This document shows positions 46,409 to 54,078 of a DNA stretch of 64,000 nt, piece after piece. How positions within the stretch are numbered: position 1 is the stretch's first letter; every line of letters starts with the position of its first letter. The DNA lies in assembly GCA_029210045.1 (NCBI GenBank), contig JARGNX010000002.1, positions 230,748-294,747 on the forward strand, in the 5' to 3' direction. The position numbers were made by a program, and so were the translations under genes. The notes beneath the pieces were generated by a model. The model saw only the letters and a list, made by a program, of their open reading frames with translations. It searched no databases and was not told the DNA's origin. The stretch comes from Coxiellaceae bacterium (GTDB lineage Bacteria; Pseudomonadota; Gammaproteobacteria; Coxiellales; Coxiellaceae).

Positions 46409-46439
46409 ACCCCGGTTTAATGCCATAACCGGGGTTTTT
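46409..46439 (+). terminator. Intrinsic terminator after PAS gene
   Basis: ACCCCGGTT and AACCGGGGT form a 9-bp stem with a 9-nt loop followed by TTTT, 30 bp after the PAS stop codon. Confidence 0.85.
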
Positions 46440-46472
46440 GTTGTACGATATTGGCGCAATTTGATATAGTGC

Positions 46473-46490
46473 ACACACAATATTGTGTGT
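46473..46490. promoter_or_regulatory. 18-bp palindrome upstream of the DM9 gene
   Basis: ACACACAATATTGTGTGT is a perfect 18-bp palindrome 21 bp before the ATG at 46512. A weak promoter (TTGTAC, 18 bp, TATAGT at 46465-46470) would place it over the transcription start, suggesting a repressor site. Confidence 0.45.
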
Positions 46491-46511
46491 AACTGTATGT
46501 GAGGCGCCTAC

Positions 46512-47321
46512 ATGAAAAAGCTTATCTTGTTATTTTTGTTGTTTTCGACATTTTTTGCAGCTATTGCCCAAGCCGCTACCTGGGGTGTGGGTTATAAATC
46601 AGCAGAGCATGCGTTTAAAATTGGTCATGAGGCGGATGGCCGAGCGCTGTATTTGTGCCGTGCTAATTACAAAGGCAGTCAGCAACCGGGTAAGACTTGG
46701 CATGGTTATGATAAGTGTAATATTCCATTTGGCGGCCGAGAAATAGAAACTACGGACTATTCGGTGTATTTGCAAAGTTATAAAGAGGGCCATTGGATTA
46801 GAGGTGGCCGCAGTATCCCTGAGGGGGCAATGCAAGTAGGGCGAGATGTTAGTGGGGCGCCATTGTTTTTGTGTCGCGCTTATTATCGCGGTGGAATTCA
46901 GCCGGGTAAAACTTGGTCGGGTTATAACAACTGTAATATCCCTTATGCGGGAAAAGAAGTGCTTGTGAGCCACTTCGATATTTATCAATTAAATGGGGCG
47001 CCACGAAACAACGGTCGTCATCGTCACCATCGCCATCACCGTGTAAAACGTGCGTGCTTAAGTGATAACTTTGGTAATCAAGCATGTGGGTACGGGTGTG
47101 TTAAAAGCATTAAAGGTGTGAAGTGTGCCTCACGCCGTGGCCAAGTATGTATGGCCGATGATTTTGGCAATATTTCTTGTGGCTTTAATTGTGTTAAAAC
47201 CATAAAGGGTGTGTTCTGTGCTAGCCATCGTGATGATAACTGCGTGAGTAATGCTTTTGGTGATGTGCGCTGTGGTCGCAATTGTTCTGTGAATAGTTTC
47301 GGGCAATTTCAATGCAATTAA
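46512..47321 (+). CDS. Secreted DM9/DUF3421 protein with Cys-rich repeats
   Basis: A 269-residue protein. The signal peptide (residues 1-20) ends at AIAQA. Two DM9-type repeats follow (about 23-92 and 93-160), each with HEADGRALYLCRANYKG or VSGAPLFLCRAYYRG and QPGKTW..GY..CNIP. A His/Arg-rich linker (RHRHHRHHR) precedes three Cys-rich units of about 30 residues with the pattern C-x2-(D/N)-x-FG-x3-CG-x2-C. DM9 (DUF3421) domains bind mannose-type glycans in animals and are sparse in bacteria. The combination suggests a secreted carbohydrate- or metal-binding protein. No function is proven. Confidence 0.8.
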   Translation: MKKLILLFLLFSTFFAAIAQAATWGVGYKSAEHAFKIGHEADGRALYLCRANYKGSQQPGKTWHGYDKCNIPFGGREIETTDYSVYLQSYKEGHWIRGGRSIPEGAMQVGRDVSGAPLFLCRAYYRGGIQPGKTWSGYNNCNIPYAGKEVLVSHFDIYQLNGAPRNNGRHRHHRHHRVKRACLSDNFGNQACGYGCVKSIKGVKCASRRGQVCMADDFGNISCGFNCVKTIKGVFCASHRDDNCVSNAFGDVRCGRNCSVNSFGQFQCN

Positions 47322-47419
47322 CCATTGGTGGTAATGACAACAAAGTATTTGGCGATCATGGTTAAACCAGTTACACTACGCGACGTATGTCACCTTTAAC
47401 CGCCGCCAAGGACAGCCAC

Positions 47420-48427
47420 ATGAGCAAAAAATTCAAAATTTTCGGTATGGGTAATGCACTCGTTGATCGTGAATTTTCTATCGATGATGCCAAGCTGGCT
47501 GAATTAAATATCGACAAAGGTTTGATGACGCTTATCGAAGCGGACCGCCTGGAAGAGCTATTGGCTAAGCTTAGTAATCAAGAACATGCTAAAGCGGGTG
47601 GTGGTTCAGCTGCTAATACCATGATGGCCGCTCAGTTGTTAGGTTCGGATACTTTTTATTCTTGTAAGGTGGCGAATGATGCACAAGGCGACTTTTTCTA
47701 TAACGAGTTGGTTGCCAAAGGCATAGTGACGAACTTATCTGCTAACGAACGCCCCGAGGGCAATACCGGTACTTGCATAGTAAAGATAACTCCTGATGCA
47801 GAGCGCACCATGTGCACGTATCTTGGCATTACGGCGACATATTCCGAAGCCGAACTCGATGACACAGCTTTAACGGCTTCTGAATACCTTTATATAGAAG
47901 GCTACTTAGTAGCAGCAGAGGATGCATGCCGTGCTGCGATTAAAGCGAAGCAATTAGCTGATCAAGCTGGGGTAAAGACTTCTATTACTTTATCTGACCC
48001 TAATATGGTGCAATTCTTTAAGCAAAATATCATCGATATTATTGGTGATGGTGTTGACTTGATCTTTTGTAACGAACAAGAAGCCTTAATGTTTTGTGAA
48101 ACGGATGACTTAACTGTCGCTCAAGAAAGCTTAAAAAAATATGCGAAAACATCTGCCATTACGCTGGGTAGCGAAGGCGCCTTAGTCTTTGATGGTCAAA
48201 GCAGTTATCAAGTAGAGACCGCGAAAGTGAATGTGTTGGATACCGTTGGTGCTGGTGATACGTTTGCTGGTGGCTTTTTATATGCTTTAACACAAGGCTT
48301 AGGTTATAAAGAAGCTGCTGCTATTGCAAACCATGCTGCCGGATTAGTCGTCAGTAAGTTGGGCCCACGTCTCAATGAAAATGAAGCGCAACAAATTTTA
48401 AATACCACAGTTGCTGCACAAGCTTGA
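47420..48427 (+). CDS. Adenosine kinase (PfkB family)
   Basis: A 335-residue ribokinase-family enzyme. The N-terminal substrate motif AGGGSAANTMMAAQLLG and the C-terminal catalytic/ATP motif DTVGAGDTFAGGFLYAL (Asp base) are both intact. Of the family, the sequence style (KIFGMGNALVDREF) matches adenosine kinase-like proteins, though some relatives act on other sugars. It would turn adenosine from AhcY into AMP and so drive SAH breakdown. The ATG at 47420 has AAGGA 8 nt upstream; the earlier start at 47387 adds 11 residues. Confidence 0.87.
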   Translation: MSKKFKIFGMGNALVDREFSIDDAKLAELNIDKGLMTLIEADRLEELLAKLSNQEHAKAGGGSAANTMMAAQLLGSDTFYSCKVANDAQGDFFYNELVAKGIVTNLSANERPEGNTGTCIVKITPDAERTMCTYLGITATYSEAELDDTALTASEYLYIEGYLVAAEDACRAAIKAKQLADQAGVKTSITLSDPNMVQFFKQNIIDIIGDGVDLIFCNEQEALMFCETDDLTVAQESLKKYAKTSAITLGSEGALVFDGQSSYQVETAKVNVLDTVGAGDTFAGGFLYALTQGLGYKEAAAIANHAAGLVVSKLGPRLNENEAQQILNTTVAAQA

Positions 48428-48434
48428 TATGGTA

Positions 48435-49034
48435 TTAAGACGAAATATTGGCAGTATCATTAATCCACTTTTCACCTAGCTCAGGCGCGAAGTCAAACAG
48501 TGATGACACTAAGTTTTCTGGCGAGGTTTCAACCAGTGTTGCTTCGCGGTGTGCTTGTTTCATAAACCCTTCTTTAATCGCATGATCGATAAAGTGCAGC
48601 AGTGGGTCATAGTAGCCGCTGGTATTTAAGATGGCGCAGGGCTTGATATGATATCCCAACTGTAGCCAGGTTAGAATTTCAAAAAATTCATCTAAAGATC
48701 CTGCGCCGCCTGGCAATAGGATAAAACCATCAGACATATCTGCCATTAACGCTTTGCGTTCATGCATGGTATCTACAACAAACAGCTCAGTTAAACTTTG
48801 GTGGGATATTTCGATATCTACCATTGATTTGGGGATGACGCCAATGGCTTCGCCGCCGTGCTTTAACATGGAGTCCGCCAAAATGCCCATGATGCCAACT
48901 GAAGCGCCGCCATATACAAGAGATATCCCATGCTGGCATAAGCTCAAGGCAAGTTGTTCGGCGGCGTTTGCATACTCAGGTCTTGTGCCGGTACTTGAAC
49001 CACAAAATACGGCAATTTTTTTAAGTTTATTCAA
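48435..49034 (-). CDS. LOG family (TIGR00730) phosphoribohydrolase-like protein
   Basis: A 199-residue Rossmann-fold protein of the LOG/lysine-decarboxylase-like family (cytokinin or AMP phosphoribohydrolase type). Motifs: KIAVFCGSSTG, SLVYGGASVGIMG, and the catalytic PGGAGSLDEFFE, which is the PGGxGTxxE motif with Ser for Thr. The TTG at 49034 is chosen because AGGA lies about 7 nt upstream, 16 bp after the ychJ stop, and it starts right at the conserved strand. The longer ORF to 49262 is read through ychJ in another frame and is spurious. Confidence 0.85.
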   Translation of the reverse strand: MNKLKKIAVFCGSSTGTRPEYANAAEQLALSLCQHGISLVYGGASVGIMGILADSMLKHGGEAIGVIPKSMVDIEISHQSLTELFVVDTMHERKALMADMSDGFILLPGGAGSLDEFFEILTWLQLGYHIKPCAILNTSGYYDPLLHFIDHAIKEGFMKQAHREATLVETSPENLVSSLFDFAPELGEKWINDTANISS

Positions 49035-49050
49035 GGTTTTTCCTATTGTT

Positions 49051-49497
49051 TTAGCCGCAGCAGCGTTTAAATTTTTTGCCCGAGCCACAAAGGCAGGGTT
49101 GGTTGCGTTGCGGCAGTGGTTGCTGTTCACCATCGGTGTAATACCAGGTTCCATCAAGGCATGTAAAAGCACTGGTTTCGTAAATAAACTGTATACCATT
49201 AGTGTCGCGATAGCGTGCTGCAAAGGTAACCGTTGCATCAGAGCCATTCGGTGAATGATCAAATACTTGCAATCCTAGCCATTCGATTTGTTGTGCCCAC
49301 TGCTGTGATGACAAGGGATCAAAACCTTGTGCTGCTTTGCCTTGCATGGTCTTTTGGATATAACTGACATTGGCTTGGCTATAAGCACTGTAGCGCGAGC
49401 GCATAAGCACTTCGGCGGTTTGCGCTGTGTCCATGCCATCGATGTAGGGTTGGCAGCATGTACTATAGGTCTTGTTTGATCCACATGGGCATTGCAT
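49051..49497 (-). CDS. ychJ: YchJ family SEC-C motif protein
   Basis: A 148-residue protein with SEC-C zinc-binding motifs at both ends (CPCGSNKTYSTCC at residues 3-15 and CLCGSGKKFKRCC at 135-147) around an NTF2-like middle (RSRYSAYSQANVSYI). This is the full YchJ layout. The role is unknown. It is followed 16 bp later by the LOG gene, probably as an operon. Confidence 0.9.
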   Translation of the reverse strand: MQCPCGSNKTYSTCCQPYIDGMDTAQTAEVLMRSRYSAYSQANVSYIQKTMQGKAAQGFDPLSSQQWAQQIEWLGLQVFDHSPNGSDATVTFAARYRDTNGIQFIYETSAFTCLDGTWYYTDGEQQPLPQRNQPCLCGSGKKFKRCCG

Positions 49498-49585
49498 TAT
49501 TTGAGGCTCAACTACGGTATGTGTTTTATTTCACGAAGGTGGTAGTATCTCATAGTGTAATAGCAAGAGCCATGAGGAGTTTGAT

Positions 49586-49840
49586 GTGATCAACCGCAAA
49601 GATATTAATGACACAGTGAAGGGTATATTGGATTCGATGCCTGAAGGCGTGAAGAACCTGGGTAAAGATGTAGAAGGCAATGTTAAAGCAGCCGTTACCG
49701 CGGGTTTCCAGAAAATGGACCTAGTGACGCGCGAAGAGTTTGATGCCCAAGCCAAGGTGCTGGAGCGTACGCGTGAAAAGCTTGAAGCTTTAATGAAAAA
49801 AGTGGATGAGCTCGAAGGCAAGAAAGCCAAGAAAAAATAA
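49586..49840 (+). CDS. ubiK: Ubiquinone biosynthesis accessory factor UbiK
   Basis: An 84-residue BMFP/DUF526 protein. The N-terminal amphipathic part (ILDSMPEGVKNLGKDVEGNVKAAV) is followed by the conserved MDLVTREEFDAQAKVLERTREKLEAL coiled coil and a Lys-rich end. It helps the UbiJ-centred ubiquinone complex under aerobic conditions. The start is GTG with AGGAG about 8 nt upstream. The stop abuts the yifB ATG, a common pairing in gammaproteobacteria. Confidence 0.9.
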   Translation: MINRKDINDTVKGILDSMPEGVKNLGKDVEGNVKAAVTAGFQKMDLVTREEFDAQAKVLERTREKLEALMKKVDELEGKKAKKK

Positions 49841-51337
49841 ATGCCACTAGCCACTGTATATGGGCGCGCATTATCCGGTATCCAGGCTTTACCAGTGGCG
49901 ATTGAAGTGGATATACAGCCGGGCATGCCAGGTTTTGCCATTGTTGGTTTGGCGGAAACCGCAGTCAAAGAAGCACGACACCGTGTTCAAGCGGCTTTTC
50001 ATAATAGCCAACTCACTTTCCCACAACGTAAGATCATTGTAAATTTATCACCAGCTGATTTACCGAAAACGGGTGGCCGTTTTGATTTAGCTATTGCCGT
50101 TGGTATTTTAGCCGCTTCCGATCAGTGCCCACAAGTCGATTTAGATAACTACGAATTCTTTGCTGAGTTGTCCTTAACGGGTGAATTACGATCAACGCCG
50201 GGTGCGTTGTTAATGGCGAATGCCGCCAGTCAAGTAAAGCGTTCAGTGATGATGTGTCCTGCAGATGCGGAACGTGCTGCTTGGGTAAAACAAGCGAAGG
50301 TATATGCCGCATCGCATTTGATTGAGGTGTTGGCACATTTGCGACAGGTGGAGTGCTTAACAGCAGTAAAGTTGAAACAGAATAAAGCGCCAGCAACACT
50401 ATACCCGGATTTAGCAGATGTGAAAGGCCAGCAGCAAGCCAAGCGTGCTTTAGAAGTGGCGGCTATTGGTGGCCATGGTTTGTTATTAAAAGGCCCACCC
50501 GGTACGGGTAAAACCATGTTAGCCAGTCGCTTGCCAAGCATCTTGCCACCGATGAATGATCAGTTGGCCTTGCAAGCCGCGATGGTGCATTCAATGACAA
50601 CCAATGGTTTTATTGCGGAGCGATGGGGTGCTAGACCATTTCGTGCGCCACATCACAGTGCGTCGATGCCTGCGATTGTTGGTGGTGGTAATCCACCACG
50701 CCCAGGAGAGATTTCATTGGCGCATGGTGGTGTGCTGTTTTTAGATGAGCTACCAGAATTTACTCGGTCAGTATTAGAAGCACTGCGTGAGCCGATGGAG
50801 TCGGGTACGGTAACCATTGCACGAGCAAAGGCGCAGACGCAGTTCCCGGCGCAGGCGCAATGGATAGCTGCAATGAATCCATGTCCTTGTGGTTATGCGG
50901 GTGATGAACGCGGCTTGTGTCATTGCAGTGATGAGCAAATTCGTCGCTACCAAAATAAATTATCGGGACCGCTTATGGATCGTATTGACCTGCATGTTGA
51001 TGTATTGCCGCAATCCTATGAGGTGATGCTAAATCATCAAGATAAAACCATAGAAACCAGTGCGGATGTGCGTCAACGTGTTAATCGTGTTTATGCTAAG
51101 CAACAACGTTTAGGTATTAACAATGCGCGGCTAACGACAAAGCAAATAGAGAAGTACTGTGTTCTAACAGCAAAAGATAGTGAGTGGCTGTTAGCAGCAA
51201 TGAAACGATTGCAATTGTCTGCTCGGCGTTATCATCGTCTGTTACGCGTGGCGCGTACGATTGCCGATATGGATGAGGCGGCACAAATTCAACGGTCACA
51301 TTTAATCGAAGCGATTAGTTATCAACCGCGATGGTAA
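49841..51337 (+). CDS. comM: YifB/ComM family Mg-chelatase-like AAA ATPase
   Basis: A 498-residue protein. It has an N-terminal Lon-protease-S5-like domain (about 20-140), a Mg-chelatase AAA core with Walker A KGPPGTGKTMLASRLP and Walker B GGVLFLDELPEF, the RAPHHSAS and NPCPCGY family signatures, and a C-terminal helical domain ending in SHLIEAISYQPRW. ComM homologs are helicases that extend heteroduplex DNA during natural transformation. The start follows the ubiK stop with no gap, so the two are co-transcribed. The downstream hairpin at 51362 is a dispersed repeat. Confidence 0.92.
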   Translation: MPLATVYGRALSGIQALPVAIEVDIQPGMPGFAIVGLAETAVKEARHRVQAAFHNSQLTFPQRKIIVNLSPADLPKTGGRFDLAIAVGILAASDQCPQVDLDNYEFFAELSLTGELRSTPGALLMANAASQVKRSVMMCPADAERAAWVKQAKVYAASHLIEVLAHLRQVECLTAVKLKQNKAPATLYPDLADVKGQQQAKRALEVAAIGGHGLLLKGPPGTGKTMLASRLPSILPPMNDQLALQAAMVHSMTTNGFIAERWGARPFRAPHHSASMPAIVGGGNPPRPGEISLAHGGVLFLDELPEFTRSVLEALREPMESGTVTIARAKAQTQFPAQAQWIAAMNPCPCGYAGDERGLCHCSDEQIRRYQNKLSGPLMDRIDLHVDVLPQSYEVMLNHQDKTIETSADVRQRVNRVYAKQQRLGINNARLTTKQIEKYCVLTAKDSEWLLAAMKRLQLSARRYHRLLRVARTIADMDEAAQIQRSHLIEAISYQPRW

Positions 51338-51361
51338 GTTATAGATGAACTTGCTGCTGTC

Positions 51362-51382
51362 ATGCCGGACTTGATCCGGCAT
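51362..51382. repeat. REP-like palindrome
   Basis: ATGCCGGA, CTTGA loop, TCCGGCAT; preceded by CTGTC and followed by CCAGG. It is the inverse orientation of the copy inside acs (38533-38553), with identical arms. It lies between yifB and the convergent small secreted gene and may also act as a bidirectional terminator stem. Confidence 0.8.
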
Positions 51383-51402
51383 CCAGGGATTATCAATATA
51401 AA

Positions 51403-51678
51403 TTAAGGCCTAGCCAAGCACCGGTCTAGGCAATTTTGTCGTTCGGTTGTGGCTTGTGACTTACCAATAGCGCCAGTAGTGGTTGGCGCTACATACGGAC
51501 ATTGTATTTGGCATTGTTCTTGTTTGTTTTGAATATTGCGATGCAGCATAGGTTGAGTAGTGGCCGTATTTTCTGTTTGGGCGGTTGTTGCTTTTGTTGA
51601 GTTTTTTGCAGGAGCAGAAAAGCAGGTTAAGGGCAGGCTGATAGCTAATACACTGACTATTAATATTATTTTGCTCAT
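51403..51678 (-). CDS. Small secreted Cys-containing protein
   Basis: A 91-residue protein. A signal peptide (MSKIILIVSVLAISLPLTCFSA) is followed by a Thr/Ala/Asn-rich linker and a C-terminal part with four Cys in two pairs (CQIQC and CLDRC), likely two disulfides. The ATG at 51678 has GGAG 9 nt upstream and starts the signal peptide. The 51744 start would overlap the SLC13 gene's end. The Cys pairing recalls the lipoprotein at 10.4 kb (CIVAC, CYSTC). The function is unknown. Confidence 0.6.
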   Translation of the reverse strand: MSKIILIVSVLAISLPLTCFSAPAKNSTKATTAQTENTATTQPMLHRNIQNKQEQCQIQCPYVAPTTTGAIGKSQATTERQNCLDRCLARP

Positions 51679-51721
51679 AACGTTTGCTCCATACATTTTA
51701 TTAATACCCACAGTATAGCGT

Positions 51722-53506
51722 TTATAATGGCCAGATCCATTCAATTAATGGGATCGATATCACGATAACAATAATCTCTAGTGGCAGGCCAATACGAATA
51801 TAATCACTGAATTTGTAACCACCTGGCCCCATCACCAGCGTATTATTTTGGTGGCCAATCGGTGTTAAGAATGAGCATGATGCACCTACAGCCACTGCCA
51901 TTAAGAAAGGATCAATAGCGACGCCGAGCGCGCGAGCAATACTGATGGCAATCGGTGCCATGACCACAGTAGTGACAGCATTGTTCATGAAATCCGACAG
52001 CGTCATGGTAACAATTAATAGTAGTGCCAACATGCCAATCGGATGAATCTCTTTAGCAACGGATAATAAGCTATGGGTAATTAAGTCGGTGCCCCCAGTT
52101 GTGACCAGCGCATTACCCACCGGGATCATGGCGGCAAGCAGAATAATGATCGGCCATTCGATGCTGTCATACAGTTGTCGAATAGGTATGGTGCGGGTGA
52201 GAGCCATTAATAGTACCGCGCCACCAAAAGAGACTTGAACAGGCACCCATTGCACGGCGGCTAAAATAATGGCAACGATAAAAATAAGTAATGGTAAATA
52301 GGCTAGGTTTTTTTTCTGTGTGGTAATGCCGCGACCGATGAGGGGTAGTAAGCCAATGCGGTGACTAGTGCTTCGCAGTGTTTCTTGTGGCCCTTGCAGT
52401 AAGACAACATCACCGGCTTGTAATACCACGTGGTTCATGCGCTCTTTAAAAGGTTTTCCTTCGCGCGCAATGGCCAATAAATTAATTTGATAGCGAGAGC
52501 GCAAGCGTGATGCTTGCCACGATCGCCCTTCCATGCGGCTGGCTTGTGGCACAACGGCTTCCATGGTGGCGATGTCATCACTGTGCAGCTCATCGCTCAT
52601 GTGTAGCCTATCGCCGTATATTTCTAGTTTGCCTTTGCTGAGTAATTTTTCAATAACACCACTGGTAGCCTCAATAATTAATATATCATTAGCTTCTATT
52701 GTCATGGACGCTCTTAGAGAAAAGCGCTTTTGATGATTACGAATCATGCCGAGTACGACATATTCTTCTTCAAGTAGTTTTTCAAACTCACCGATAGATT
52801 GGTCGATAACCGATGATTTTTCGGTGACCTTAATTTCGGTTATATAGTCTTCGATTTGAAAGATATCATCACTGTGCTCTGTTGATTTACGAATGGGTAA
52901 TAGTCGCCACCCCACCAGAACAATAAAAATAACGCCAGCAATAGCTATCCACAATCCCACCTTGCCAAAGTCAAACATGGCGAATGGTTCGCCTAAGGCT
53001 TGTTGGCGAAAGCTTGAAATTAGTAGGTTAGGAGGTGTACCAATCATCGTGGTGAGTCCGCCCATTGCTGATGCTAACGCCATCGGCATTAAGATGATCG
53101 CCGGTGAGCGTTTGTTTTCGATCGATGTACGAATGGCGATGGGCATTAAGAGCGCCAAAGCACCAACGTTATTCATAAAGGCTGACAGTATGGCTGTGAT
53201 TATGCACAAAATAGTAATATGCAGAAATTTATTTTTAGTCACATGGCTGAGTTTATCAACAGCTGTATTTAAGATTCCTGATTCATTGAGTGCAAAAGAA
53301 ATCACCATTACACAAGCGACAGTAATGACCGCACTATTGTCGAGGCCGCTATAAACTAAATGAAATGGCACGGCGCCAATGATGACTGATACGGCCAAGG
53401 TTAATAGGGCGACAATATCAAAGCGCAGACGATTGGATATAAATAACACCATGGCTAGCAGCAATACAATCAAAATTGAATAGGGCTCGAGTGCGTCGGG
53501 CAGCAT
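51722..53506 (-). CDS. SLC13/DASS family permease with RCK_C domains
   Basis: A 594-residue inner-membrane transporter. The N-terminal half-transporter (helices to about residue 205) includes NNVGALALLMPIAI and GTPPNLLISSFRQQ. A cytoplasmic insert of two TrkA-C/RCK_C domains (about 215-385) follows, then a second half with the matching MNNAVTTVVMAPIAIS and TPIGHQNNTLVMGPGGY. This inverted-repeat plan is typical of sodium-coupled dicarboxylate/sulfate or citrate transporters. The substrate is unknown. Its start is followed by 303 bp without a gene up to tRNA-Arg, occupied by the tandem repeat. Confidence 0.88.
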   Translation of the reverse strand: MLPDALEPYSILIVLLLAMVLFISNRLRFDIVALLTLAVSVIIGAVPFHLVYSGLDNSAVITVACVMVISFALNESGILNTAVDKLSHVTKNKFLHITILCIITAILSAFMNNVGALALLMPIAIRTSIENKRSPAIILMPMALASAMGGLTTMIGTPPNLLISSFRQQALGEPFAMFDFGKVGLWIAIAGVIFIVLVGWRLLPIRKSTEHSDDIFQIEDYITEIKVTEKSSVIDQSIGEFEKLLEEEYVVLGMIRNHQKRFSLRASMTIEANDILIIEATSGVIEKLLSKGKLEIYGDRLHMSDELHSDDIATMEAVVPQASRMEGRSWQASRLRSRYQINLLAIAREGKPFKERMNHVVLQAGDVVLLQGPQETLRSTSHRIGLLPLIGRGITTQKKNLAYLPLLIFIVAIILAAVQWVPVQVSFGGAVLLMALTRTIPIRQLYDSIEWPIIILLAAMIPVGNALVTTGGTDLITHSLLSVAKEIHPIGMLALLLIVTMTLSDFMNNAVTTVVMAPIAISIARALGVAIDPFLMAVAVGASCSFLTPIGHQNNTLVMGPGGYKFSDYIRIGLPLEIIVIVISIPLIEWIWPL

Positions 53507-53620
53507 GGTCTTCCTTAGTTAATGCGTCAGTTAGAGATTCTATCATACAGTGATGGAAGATGATGAGGGCTGATATTGACTGTGCAATTAAGGAGTTCTC
53601 GATAAAAAATATACAAAAGT

Positions 53621-53820
53621 TTGGTCCAGTGGACCAACGCAGCACTAGCACGTTGAAATTAACAGGAAGGTTCGACTCCTGTCAGCATTTTTGAAAAAAT
53701 GCGCCTGACACGGACGTGCGTCAGTGACCGTTGGTCCAGTGGACCAACGCAGCACTAGCACGTTGAAATTAACAGGAAGGTTCGACTCCTGTCAGCATTT
53801 TTGAAAAAATGCGCCTGACA
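53621..53820. repeat. Two identical 90-bp direct repeats abutting tRNA-Arg
   Basis: Copies at 53621-53710 and 53731-53820 are identical over 90 bp and separated by 20 bp. Each starts with the 17-bp palindrome TTGGTCCAGTGGACCAA. Each contains an inverted 18-bp copy of the tRNA T-arm (AGGTTCGACTCCTGTCAG at 53668 and 53778), then the dyad GCATTTTT-GA-AAAAATGC, and ends with TGCGCCTGACA, the complement of the tRNA-Arg 3' end. The second copy runs into the tRNA gene itself. The tRNA 3' end is thus duplicated 110 bp away, as at an attachment site, but no integrase gene is present. Confidence 0.85.
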
Positions 53821-53883
53821 GGAGTCGAACCTGTGACCTTCGGCTTCGGAGGCCGACACTCTATCCAGCTGAGCTACAGGCGC
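53810..53883 (-). tRNA. tRNA-Arg (anticodon CCG)
   Basis: A full cloverleaf reads on the minus strand: acceptor GCGCCTG pairs with CAGGCGC plus discriminator A, D-arm GCTC..GAGT, anticodon stem TCGGC/GCCGA with loop CTCCGAA (anticodon CCG), T-arm ACAGG-TTCGACT-CCTGT. CCA is not encoded. Its 3' 11 bases are shared with the 90-bp direct repeats downstream. Confidence 0.95.
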
Positions 53884-54007
53884 ACGTTACAAAAATGCCC
53901 TCCATGTTCTCATGAAGTGGCGTTGATCACAACGAGTTCTAAGTGGCTACATTATGTACGTTACGATTGAACTATTTCTTTTGCTTAAAGTGTTCTCAGA
54001 ATAGGCG

Positions 54008-54042
54008 CAGGATAATCTGCCATTGCAGTGCAGATTATCCTG
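54008..54042 (+). terminator. Inverted repeat between tRNA-Arg and the flavoprotein gene
   Basis: CAGGATAATCTG and CAGATTATCCTG form a perfect 12-bp stem (13 with the inner C-G pair). ATTTTT follows on the plus strand, while the flavoprotein gene ends on the minus strand at 54079. For that gene the T-run is on the wrong side, so this is either a weak bidirectional terminator or one for an unseen plus-strand transcript. Confidence 0.45.
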
Positions 54043-54078
54043 ATTTTTCACCCTAACCCTTTGATTTTTCGACATTGG

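Noticed and set aside
46599..47312. Antisense ORFs opposite the DM9 gene
   Set aside because: They mirror the repeated Cys/His codons of the sense gene and show no protein-like features.
48435..49262. 275-residue version of the LOG protein
   Set aside because: Its first 76 residues are read through ychJ in another frame; a TTG start with a ribosome site at 49034 gives the family length.
53621..53820. CRISPR array
   Set aside because: Only two repeats of 90 bp with one 20-bp spacer, and the repeat is derived from the tRNA 3' region; no cas genes.
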